Source of the DNA: Rhodoferax sp.
Lineage (GTDB): Bacteria > Pseudomonadota > Gammaproteobacteria > Burkholderiales > Burkholderiaceae_C
Direction of reading: 5' to 3'
NCBI GenBank assembly: GCA_021731215.1
Contig: JAKFXU010000052.1
Location: forward strand, 1 to 6,105
Length of the DNA stretch: 6,105 nt
Part shown: in pieces, positions 1 through 5,079 of the stretch
Layout: every line of letters starts with the position of its first letter
Position numbering within the stretch: position 1 is the stretch's first letter
Notes under the pieces: generated by a model
The model's database searches: none
Told to the model about the DNA's origin: nothing
The model's input: the letters and a program-made list of their open reading frames with translations, nothing else
Made by a program: the position numbers and the translations under genes

Positions 1-2
1 AA

Positions 3-746
3 GGGATTGCTGATTGGCACTTTCTAGGAGATACGCAGCTTTATCCGATCAGGCGGACAGTGGGCGGAATCGAGGTCGACAACATCACCGACTGGGCGCT
101 CAAACAATTCACCGCTCACTACAAGGGCAAGGGCGCAGAGCCCTCACCCCAGCCCTCTCCCAGCGTGAGAGGGAGAAAAACTGAGCCAAAGATCACCAAG
201 GAAGCCATCTTCCACTACTGCTACGCCGTGCTGCACAACCCGGCCTACCGCGAGAAATACGCGCAGAACCTCAAGCGCGAATTCCCGCGCATTCCGCTCT
301 ATGGCGCAGCCCCGGCCGACTTCTGGCAATGGGCTGCCTGGGGCGAGGCCTTGATGGCGCTGCACATCGGCTATGAACAGGTCGCGCCGTTCCCGCTCAC
401 GCGCACCGACACGCCCGACGAAAAAGTCCGCGCCGCCGGTTTGCAACCCAAAGCCATGCTGCGCGCCGACCCGGCCGCCGGCAGCATCACGCTCGACACC
501 GAAACCACGCTGCGCGGTATCCCTGCGGATGCCTGGACCTACAAACTCGGCAACCGCAGCGCGCTGGAGTGGGTGCTCGATCAATACAAGGAAAAGAAAC
601 CCAAGGACCCCACCATCCGCGAGAAATTCGACACCTACCGCTTTGCCGACTACAAGGAAAAAGTCATCGACCTGCTGGCGCGCGTGACCACGGTGAGCGT
701 GGAGACGGTGAAGCTGGTGGAAGCGATGAAGGCGGCTAGCCGGTAG
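3..746 (+). CDS. Type ISP restriction-modification enzyme, C-terminal part (5' end outside window)
   Basis: The frame is open from base 3 with no stop, so this is the 3' end (about 247 codons) of a longer gene; the GTG at 60 is internal, not a start. The sequence matches my knowledge of the C-terminal specificity region of type ISP enzymes (LlaGI/LlaBIII-like). These are single polypeptides with nuclease, helicase, N6-adenine methyltransferase and target-recognition parts; they methylate a site and cleave unmethylated DNA after translocation. Family-like blocks visible are LGDTQLYP near the left edge, DNITDWALKQF, ITKEAIFHYCYAVLHNPAYREKY, LKREFPRIPLY, FWQWAAWGEALMALHIGYE and NRSALEWVLDQY. Between TAHYKGKG and ITKEAIF lies an extra stretch encoded by a palindromic repeat (141-175). 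The catalytic domains lie upstream and cannot be judged, so whether the enzyme is active is unknown. It ends with TAG at 744-746, just before an HsdS-like remnant. Confidence 0.85.
   Translation, partial: GIADWHFLGDTQLYPIRRTVGGIEVDNITDWALKQFTAHYKGKGAEPSPQPSPSVRGRKTEPKITKEAIFHYCYAVLHNPAYREKYAQNLKREFPRIPLYGAAPADFWQWAAWGEALMALHIGYEQVAPFPLTRTDTPDEKVRAAGLQPKAMLRADPAAGSITLDTETTLRGIPADAWTYKLGNRSALEWVLDQYKEKKPKDPTIREKFDTYRFADYKEKVIDLLARVTTVSVETVKLVEAMKAASR
141..175. repeat. Palindromic dispersed repeat inside the ISP reading frame
   Basis: The segment reads CCCTCACCCCAGCCCTCTCC followed by CAGCGTGAGAGGGAG. It contains a 7-bp inverted repeat, CCCTCTC (153-159) against GAGAGGG (167-173), around a 7-base loop. 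This is the pattern of a widespread proteobacterial intergenic repeat of the CCCTCACCCC(N)CCCTCTCCC...GAGAGGG kind, which when translated gives the familiar PSPQPSP...GRG peptide. Here it is read in frame as EPSPQPSPSVRGR inside the ISP protein. Family membership is from memory; only one copy is in the window. Confidence 0.65.
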
Positions 747-754
747 CGGCAGCC

Positions 755-835
755 ATGACACCAAGCCTGATCACCGCCGCCACCACAGGCAAGATCGACG
801 TGCGCCAGGTCGCCATTCCTGCCCAAGCGCCATAA
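755..835 (+). pseudogene. Remnant of the 3' end of a type I restriction specificity gene (hsdS)
   Basis: An open frame of 26 codons runs from ATG 755 to TAA 833-835 and reads MTPSLITAATTGKIDVRQVA... The block SLITAA(T)TGKIDVR closely resembles the final conserved segment of many HsdS subunits (typically ...ALITAAVTGKIDVR...), which sits after the last target-recognition domain at the end of the distal coiled coil. The frame is closed upstream by TAG at 737-739, and no target-recognition domain or other HsdS sequence is visible, so this would be only the tail left by a deletion. There is no clear ribosome-binding site. It lies 8 bases after the ISP stop and 44 bases before the OLD-like gene. 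A chance or tiny unrelated ORF is the alternative; the length of the motif match makes the remnant reading more likely. Confidence 0.55.
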
Positions 836-863
836 CGCCAACAAGCGATACTTCCAGCAACAT

Positions 864-871
864 TGATGGAG
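864..871 (+). promoter_or_regulatory. Ribosome-binding site of the OLD-like gene
   Basis: TGATGGAG ends 8 bases before ATG 880, with GGAG at 868-871 as the Shine-Dalgarno core. It supports 880 as the true start, which also places the N-terminal beta strand (LLHYLEIENFKRFG) and Walker A at the positions usual for this family. No convincing -35/-10 pair was found in 747-863. Confidence 0.6.
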
Positions 872-879
872 CCTTAACG

Positions 880-2688
880 ATGCGTCTACTTCATTACCTC
901 GAAATCGAAAACTTCAAACGCTTTGGCGACAAGCAGCGCATTGAGCTGGACCATCCTGCGGTGCTGATTGGTCCCAATAATTGCGGCAAAACCAGCGCCA
1001 TTCAAGCGTTGGCCTTGTGGTCGCAGGCGGTGCAGACGTGGTATGACGTGCGCAAGGCTTCATCGGCCAAGGAGCGCACCGCCACGGCGCTGAACCGGCT
1101 GAACATTGTGGCGGTGCCCGTTCAGCGCACCCGGTTTTTTTGGCACAACACGGTCGTGCGCACCGGTAACAAAGACATTGCGCTGACCATCACGGTGGGT
1201 ATTGAATTCAAGGGCCAGGTGGTGAGCCTGCCCATGCGTTTTCGCAACCAGGGGGATGAGCTGGTGTATTGCACGCCTGACGAGTCGGTCGTGGCCAACC
1301 TGGCGCTTCTTGAGTACGCTGCAAGCATCCGTGTCGAGTTGCTTTACCCGATGTCAGGTCTGGAAACCGAAGAGGCTATTTTGCAGCCGGGCCGCATTGA
1401 TGTACTGCTGGGCCAAGGGCAAACGGCACAGGTGCTGCGCAATTTGTGCCTGATGGTGACCAAAGACACACCCGATGATTGGAGCCGCATCGTGGAACTG
1501 ATGGAGCGGTTGTTCAACGTGACACTGGAAACCCCGCAGGAGACCACACGCGGTGCCATCGAGATGCGCTACAAGCAACCGGGCGTGCGCGAGGCGCTGG
1601 ATGTTTCCTCTTCAGGGCGAGGCTTTCAGCAGATGCTGTTGATTTTTGCCTACCTGTATTCTCACAAACGAAGCGTGTTGCTGGTGGACGAGCCCGATGC
1701 GCATCTGGAAATTTTGCGGCAAAAGCAGGTGTATGTGCTGCTGCGTGACATTGCCTCTGAAAACCAGTCGCAGGTGGTGATGGTGACCCATTCCGAGGTG
1801 ATTCTGGACGAAGCACTGGACAAGAACCTGACACTCCTGATGGACGGCAAAGCTGACGATCTGGCACGAAAGCCGGAAATCCGCAACAGCCTAAAACACT
1901 TTGGCGCGGAGCACTACATCAAGGCACGCGAGCGGGGCTATGTGCTCTATGTAGAGGGAGGCACTGATGTGGACATGCTGCGCGCGCTGGCCGAGCGGTT
2001 AAGCCATCCGGTTTTCGATGTGTGGGATGAGCGCATCAATTCTTTTTATGTTCAAAACAATTACCCCGACACGTCGCTGGAGAGCGAGCTGGAGCGGGTG
2101 GAGGGTGGTTTTGGTGTCACGCCGCGTGTGCACTTCAATGGGCTGCATGACTTGCTACCTAATCTGAAAGGATTGGCTATTCTGGACAACGATGGCAACA
2201 ATCGACAAAACAGTGTGGAAGGCCGCTTAACCCTGACGTATTGGCGACGGTACGAGGCAGAGAACTATTTTGTGACCCCTGATGTGCTCAGGCGTTATGC
2301 AATGGGGAGTGATGTGACACCTCAGCTATTTGACGCGTCTCAGTTGGAGGTTGATGAGGTACTGGACGCTCTGATTTTGGAGCGGGTCTTTGAATCCATT
2401 GAAGCGGACTTCCTGGCCTGGAAGCAGGCCCCTGCCGAGGCAGCTCGCATTGTGTGGGAAGCCAAAACCCAGCGTCTCAAACTCAGCACATTTGCCGAAG
2501 AGTTTTTCAGGCGACTGGCTGGGCGTGTAGGTAGCAGCATGTTGCTCACAAAGGGGGAACTGCATCGCTTGATGGCTGTTGTGGACCCTAAAACTATCGC
2601 AGCGGAGGTTAGCGAGAAGCTCTCTCTCCTTCAAAGCCTCTTCACGGCGGCGGTCCCGCTTGTTGAGATAGATCTAAAAACACAGTAG
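880..2688 (+). CDS. OLD-type ATP-dependent endonuclease (ABC ATPase plus Toprim)
   Basis: This complete protein has 602 residues. The N-terminal half is an SMC/Rad50-like ABC ATPase, with EIENFKRFG at 8-16, Walker A GPNNCGKT at 31-38 (K37), a signature-like SSSGRGFQQ at 243-251, Walker B VLLVDEPDAHLE at 266-277 (D270, E271) and an H-loop VMVTH (H304). The C-terminal half looks like a Toprim domain: VLYVEGGTDVDML (E359) for the first acidic motif and LAILDNDGN (D436, D438) for the metal-binding motif, followed by YEAENYF (459-464). Toprim ATPases of the OLD family are DNA nucleases used in phage defence and are often found beside restriction systems. No UvrD-like helicase follows, so a Gabija pair is not supported; a fused AriA/AriB (PARIS-like) protein is another possibility. 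The flanks look like hsdS and hsdR remnants, so it was probably a passenger in a type I operon. All expected motifs are intact. One 60-base stretch (2161-2220) has 25 G+C, against 41 at 5581-5640, which fits horizontal acquisition. Confidence 0.85.
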   Translation: MRLLHYLEIENFKRFGDKQRIELDHPAVLIGPNNCGKTSAIQALALWSQAVQTWYDVRKASSAKERTATALNRLNIVAVPVQRTRFFWHNTVVRTGNKDIALTITVGIEFKGQVVSLPMRFRNQGDELVYCTPDESVVANLALLEYAASIRVELLYPMSGLETEEAILQPGRIDVLLGQGQTAQVLRNLCLMVTKDTPDDWSRIVELMERLFNVTLETPQETTRGAIEMRYKQPGVREALDVSSSGRGFQQMLLIFAYLYSHKRSVLLVDEPDAHLEILRQKQVYVLLRDIASENQSQVVMVTHSEVILDEALDKNLTLLMDGKADDLARKPEIRNSLKHFGAEHYIKARERGYVLYVEGGTDVDMLRALAERLSHPVFDVWDERINSFYVQNNYPDTSLESELERVEGGFGVTPRVHFNGLHDLLPNLKGLAILDNDGNNRQNSVEGRLTLTYWRRYEAENYFVTPDVLRRYAMGSDVTPQLFDASQLEVDEVLDALILERVFESIEADFLAWKQAPAEAARIVWEAKTQRLKLSTFAEEFFRRLAGRVGSSMLLTKGELHRLMAVVDPKTIAAEVSEKLSLLQSLFTAAVPLVEIDLKTQ

Positions 2689-2695
2689 CAAGCTC

Positions 2696-2737
2696 ATGAA
2701 AAAGCACACCGAAGCCCGCCTGGAAGATGCCCGTGTA
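2696..2737 (+). pseudogene. Possible 5' stub of a type I restriction subunit gene (hsdR)
   Basis: ATG 2696 lies 7 bases after the stop of the OLD-like gene and begins MKKHTEARLEDA. This looks like the start of HsdR proteins, which commonly open with a short KHTE-x-x-(F/L)-E-x-A-I-E segment before the nuclease domain. After about 12-14 codons the resemblance stops: the same frame continues with a low-complexity R/G/P-rich sequence to TGA 2858-2860, while a neighbouring frame becomes protein-like (2727-2864). I infer a deletion or insertion junction near 2730-2740 that removed nearly all of hsdR. The match is short, so this call relies on the order hsdS tail, OLD-like gene, hsdR start as much as on the residues. 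Confidence 0.42.
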
Positions 2738-2864
2738 CGGCTCCCTCAGTGGCGCCGTGCTGGCGCTGGCCGCCGGCTGGTGGGGCCTGCGCGAAGTCTT
2801 GCGTCGCCCGGTGGTGGAGACCCTGCGCCGCACAGTAGATGCAGCGCAGTCCGCACATGAATAG
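2727..2864 (+). CDS. Short single-span membrane protein or C-terminal fragment of one
   Basis: This frame of 45 codons starts at ATG 2727 and ends at TAG 2862-2864. It begins with a hydrophobic segment (YGSLSGAVLALAAGWWGL, residues 4-21) followed by a basic amphipathic tail (REVLRRPVVETLRRTVDAAQSAHE). That pattern fits one transmembrane helix with a cytoplasmic positively charged end. GC-rich third positions resemble the right-hand genes rather than the OLD-like gene. Its stop overlaps the start region of the globin gene (ATG 2857), suggesting an old translational coupling. The only purine-rich sequence (GGAAG) abuts the ATG with no spacer, and the frame is closed by TGA 2697-2699. It may therefore be the surviving tail of a larger host membrane protein cut by the left-hand island rather than a functional gene. 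I do not recognise the family. Confidence 0.4.
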   Translation: MPVYGSLSGAVLALAAGWWGLREVLRRPVVETLRRTVDAAQSAHE

Positions 2865-3117
2865 CCAAACCACCTTTGCAAGCCATTTCGAATGGCTTGG
2901 CGGTGAAGCCCGGGTGTTGGCCCTGGCCGAGCGTTGTGGCCACCCGCGCTTGCGCGGGCGCCATTTGCCGTTCAAGGTGGGCGTCCTTGAGCGCGACCAG
3001 TGGGTCGCCTGCATGGACCAGGCGATGGGCGAGACCGGCGTACCCGATGATTTGCGCCGCCAACTGCGTGACTCGTTTTTCAAAACCGCCGACTTCATGC
3101 GCAACCAGGAAGGTTGA
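2857..3117 (+). CDS. Group II truncated hemoglobin, internally shortened
   Basis: The protein has 86 residues if started at ATG 2857 (an in-frame ATG at 2839 would add six). Its C-terminal part matches group II (O-type) truncated hemoglobins: GHPRLRGRHLPF with the proximal F8 histidine as H36, ERDQWVACMDQAM with the conserved G8 tryptophan as W49, and the closing FFKTADFMRN. These small heme proteins bind O2 or other gases or handle peroxide and NO in the cytoplasm. Family members are usually about 120-140 residues. Here the first-helix segment WLGGEARVLALAER (13-26) runs directly into GHPRLRGRH, so the B to E helices, including the distal-pocket residues, are missing (about 45 residues, from memory of family length). 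The frame is intact. Heme binding is doubtful, so it may be a pseudogene. It overlaps the preceding short frame by 8 bases and converges on smr. Confidence 0.72.
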   Translation: MNSQTTFASHFEWLGGEARVLALAERCGHPRLRGRHLPFKVGVLERDQWVACMDQAMGETGVPDDLRRQLRDSFFKTADFMRNQEG

Positions 3118-3165
3118 GTGCTCGCTTCCCGGGGCGCTGGCTCCGGCAGCAGACCGCCCCCCGGC
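3118..3165. other. 48-base gap between convergent globin and smr genes
   Basis: The gap is GC-rich and contains an imperfect inverted repeat, CCGGGGCG (3129-3136) against CGCCCCCCGG (3155-3164), with a two-base bulge and an 18-base loop. There is no T-run on either strand beside it, so an intrinsic terminator is only weakly supported. A bidirectional stop between two convergent genes would be expected here. Confidence 0.25.
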
Positions 3166-3822
3166 CTACCCGCGCGAGGCCATCAGCAGCACCACCAGCG
3201 CTCCGGCGCCGCCGTCGGCCGGCTTGGCCTGCACAAAGGCCAGCACCTCCTGCTTTTGCACCAGCCAACTGTGCACCCGGCTCTTGAGCACCGGCGCCTT
3301 GCCGGGCGAGCCCAGGCCCTTGCCATGCACCACGCGCACGCAGCGAATGCCTTGTTTGTGCGCCTCGCGGATGAAGATGCTCAAACGCTCGCGCGCTTCG
3401 TCGCGCCGCATGCCATGCAGGTCGATTTGGCGCTGGATGGCCCAGTCGCCCCGGCGCAGCTTGCGCGTCACGTCGGGGCCGATGCCAGGCTGGCGAAAAC
3501 TCAGGAGATCGTCGGTATCGAGCAGGGTGCCAGCGTCAAACTCGTCGCTGATGGCCTCGATCAGCACCGCTTTTTCATCGCGCAGGTACTGCATGGCTTG
3601 GGGCGCGGGCGGCTCTTTCTTGAGCAGCACCCGACGCTGGTCCGGCAGCGGCTGCACGGCGCCAGCGGCGCGCACAAAAAGATCTTTCTCGCTGGCCGCC
3701 TGCTGGCGTGAGCGCGCCAATTCCGCCACTCGCAGCGCCCGTCGCAGCGCCTGGGCCTCAATTTCGCGCTTGACCAGTTTCAGTTCGGCCAAGCTGCTGA
3801 CCTTGACCGGCGGGCGGCTCAC
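3166..3822 (-). CDS. Smr-domain protein (MutS2 C-terminal-like DNA endonuclease domain)
   Basis: The protein has 218 residues, starting with GTG at 3822-3820 and ending with TAG at 3168-3166. The N-terminal 120 residues are charged, partly helical and poorly conserved. The Smr domain occupies about 130-216, with the hallmark DLHG (134-137) in [16 protein letters not shown], then VVHGKGLGS (HGKG, 166-169), and a closing [10 protein letters not shown] (204-213). Stand-alone Smr proteins of this SmrA/YfcN-like layout are small nicking nucleases acting on DNA or, in some cases, on RNA at stalled ribosomes; which applies here cannot be told. The GTG start is supported by its 4-base overlap with the radC stop (GTGA, 3822-3819), implying coupled translation from the radC message. 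Nothing looks damaged. Confidence 0.85.
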   Translation of the reverse strand: MSRPPVKVSSLAELKLVKREIEAQALRRALRVAELARSRQQAASEKDLFVRAAGAVQPLPDQRRVLLKKEPPAPQAMQYLRDEKAVLIEAISDEFDAGTLLDTDDLLSFRQPGIGPDVTRKLRRGDWAIQRQIDLHGMRRDEARERLSIFIREAHKQGIRCVRVVHGKGLGSPGKAPVLKSRVHSWLVQKQEVLAFVQAKPADGGAGALVVLLMASRG

Positions 3823-4520
3823 AGCAGCCCCCGCTCGGCCATCGACAGCGCTTCACCGGGGGCCACGATGACGTGGTCCAGCACCCGCACATCAATCAGC
3901 GCCAATGTGGTTTTCAAGGTTTGCGTCAGGGTCTCGTCCGCGCGCGAGGGCTGCACCGTGCCGCTCGGGTGGTTGTGCGCCAGCACCACGGCGCTGGCCT
4001 GGTGGTGCAGGGCGCGCAGCACCACTTCGCGCGGGTAGACGCTGGTTTGCGTGAGCGTGCCGCGAAACAGTTCTTCCATCGCCAGCAGCCGGTTTTGCAC
4101 GTCCAGAAACAGCACGGCAAACACTTCGTGCGCTTTGGCCGCCAGGTGCAACTGCAGGTAGTGCTTGACGGCGTCCGGTGTGGCAAACACGGTGCGTTCC
4201 TTGAGCTGCTGGGCCAGCGCGCGGCGCGACAGCTCCAGCACCGCCACCAGTTCGGCGCGCTTGGCCGGCCCCAGGCCCTTGATGCGCTTGAGGTCGTCGG
4301 CGCTGGCGTGCAGCAGGCCGGCGATGCCGTCGAAGCCGTCGTTGTCATTGGCCTTGCTCTTGAGTTGCAGCAGTTCCTGTGCCATCTGCAGCACGCCCTT
4401 GCCCCTGATGCCGGTGCGCAGCAACAGCGCCAGCAATTCGACGTCGCTCAGGGCGCCGGGGCCGCGCGCCAGCAGCTTTTCGCGCGGGCGGGCGTCGGCG
4501 GGAAGGTCTTGGAGGGACAT
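3819..4520 (-). CDS. radC: RadC family JAMM/MPN+ protein (UPF0758)
   Basis: The protein has 233 residues. The frame stays open upstream to 4658, but the start at ATG 4520 gives [17 protein letters not shown], the usual N-terminus of the family; the extra upstream residues do not look conserved and would run into the fkpB start. Residues 1-100 hold the N-terminal helical part with a helix-hairpin-helix-like turn ([15 protein letters not shown], 79-93). The C-terminal MPN+ domain has a complete JAMM metal set: E132 in [11 protein letters not shown]182 and H184 in AHNHPSG, and D195 in PSRAD. The family is predicted to be a zinc metalloprotease-like protein. The original link to DNA repair in E. 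coli was later withdrawn, and relatives occur on plasmids and defence islands. No Shine-Dalgarno is visible before ATG 4520. It is first in an operon with smr, overlapping it by 4 bases, and is divergent from fkpB. Confidence 0.9.
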   Translation of the reverse strand: MSLQDLPADARPREKLLARGPGALSDVELLALLLRTGIRGKGVLQMAQELLQLKSKANDNDGFDGIAGLLHASADDLKRIKGLGPAKRAELVAVLELSRRALAQQLKERTVFATPDAVKHYLQLHLAAKAHEVFAVLFLDVQNRLLAMEELFRGTLTQTSVYPREVVLRALHHQASAVVLAHNHPSGTVQPSRADETLTQTLKTTLALIDVRVLDHVIVAPGEALSMAERGLL

Positions 4521-4538
4521 GGGTCGGGCTTTTACAAT
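4509..4538 (+). promoter_or_regulatory. Candidate sigma70-type promoter for fkpB-ispH
   Basis: The -10 box TACAAT (4533-4538) differs from TATAAT at one position. An upstream TTGGAG (4509-4514) stands 18 bases away as a weak -35. Transcription would begin near 4545, giving a leader of about 70 bases before ATG 4615. The -35 lies within the first codons of radC on the other strand. Confidence 0.4.
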
Positions 4539-4545
4539 AGAGCCC
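4526..4545. repeat. Inverted repeat over the radC/fkpB divergent promoter
   Basis: GGGCT (4526-4530) and AGCCC (4541-4545) form a perfect 5-bp dyad around the shared -10 region (TTTACAATAG). It may be a regulator-binding site or a chance pairing in GC-rich DNA; no known operator is recognised. Confidence 0.3.
4534..4539 (-). promoter_or_regulatory. Candidate -10 element for radC-smr, sharing bases with the plus-strand promoter
   Basis: On the minus strand the same bases read TATTGT, a -10-like hexamer, with TTGGCG (4559-4554) upstream but only 14 bases away, which is too short for a standard -35. Transcription from it would start about 6-7 bases before the radC ATG, so the message would be nearly leaderless. 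That would fit the absence of a Shine-Dalgarno sequence. Confidence 0.22.
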
Positions 4546-4614
4546 AGTTTATTCGCCAAAGCGCCGCCCGGCATCGCCTGCTGCGCCCTTTTCAGACTTT
4601 TACGCGGGACCTTC

Positions 4615-5079
4615 ATGACTTCCACCGCCGCCTGTGTGCAACCCGGCTCCTTCCTCACGCTGCATTACCGCATGGCCGGTCCGGCCGGTGATGTGATCAA
4701 CACCTTTGCCGGCAAACCGGCCACCTTGACGCTGGGAACCGGCCAGTTGTCGCCAGCGGTGGAAGCCCGTTTGCTGGGCCTGCTTGAGGGCAGCCGCGCC
4801 ACTTTTGAGTTGGCGCCGGGCGAGGCCTTTGGCGAGCGCAACCCCGACATGCTGCAATGGATGGCACGCAAGGTTCTCACCGACATGGGCAAGGAAGGCG
4901 AGCAGCACGGCGTGGGCGACGTGGTGCAGTTCGCCACGCCCGAGGGCCAGGGCCAGTTTGCCGGTTCGGTGCAGCGCTTCCGAAGCGACGACCAGGGCGA
5001 GTCCGTGCTGCTGGATTTCAACCATCCGCTGGCCGGCCAGCCGGTGACGTTTGAAGTGCATGTGATTGGCATTCTGTGA
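4615..5079 (+). CDS. fkpB: SlpA/FkpB-type FKBP peptidyl-prolyl cis-trans isomerase
   Basis: The protein has 154 residues, from ATG 4615 (GGGA at 4606-4609, 5 bases upstream) to TGA 5077-5079. The fold follows the SlyD/SlpA branch of FKBPs: SFLTLHYRM (12-20) as the first strand, [20 protein letters not shown] (37-56), then [12 protein letters not shown] (69-80). The inserted flap region follows, ending in the diagnostic [16 protein letters not shown] (133-148). There is no signal peptide and no His/Cys-rich metal-binding tail as in SlyD, so a cytoplasmic SlpA-like enzyme is favoured. The role is proline isomerisation and chaperoning of folding proteins. The frame is open far upstream, but those residues are antisense to radC. 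Its stop overlaps the ispH GTG (GTGA). The fkpB-ispH pairing is a conserved neighbourhood, also seen in E. coli. Confidence 0.9.
   Translation: MTSTAACVQPGSFLTLHYRMAGPAGDVINTFAGKPATLTLGTGQLSPAVEARLLGLLEGSRATFELAPGEAFGERNPDMLQWMARKVLTDMGKEGEQHGVGDVVQFATPEGQGQFAGSVQRFRSDDQGESVLLDFNHPLAGQPVTFEVHVIGIL

Noticed and set aside
144..764. Minus-strand open frame of 206 codons opposite the ISP gene
   Set aside because: The plus strand carries clear ISP family blocks; the antisense frame has none.
880..2688. Gabija system (GajA plus GajB)
   Set aside because: The ATPase-Toprim protein resembles GajA in layout, but no UvrD-like helicase gene follows; the next bases are a short stub and host genes.
3118..3165. 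Possible bidirectional intrinsic terminator from the CCGGGGCG/CGCCCCCCGG repeat
   Set aside because: The stem has a two-base bulge and an 18-base loop, and no T-run follows on either strand. It is kept only as a low-confidence note in the gap entry.
2876..3871. Plus-strand open frame of 331 codons across globin and smr
   Set aside because: It is Ser/Arg/Ala-rich and low in complexity, out of frame with the globin and antisense to Smr, whose DLHG and HGKG motifs identify the real gene.
4521..4658. A longer RadC starting at 4658 (279 residues)
   Set aside because: The extra 46 residues do not look like the RadC N-terminus and would overlap the fkpB start. [17 protein letters not shown] at 4520 matches the usual family start.
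3873..4691. Long plus-strand open frame of 272 codons opposite radC
   Set aside because: It is rich in Gln, His and Arg with no recognisable domain, and covers the confident RadC reading on the other strand including its JAMM motif. It is a shadow of radC.
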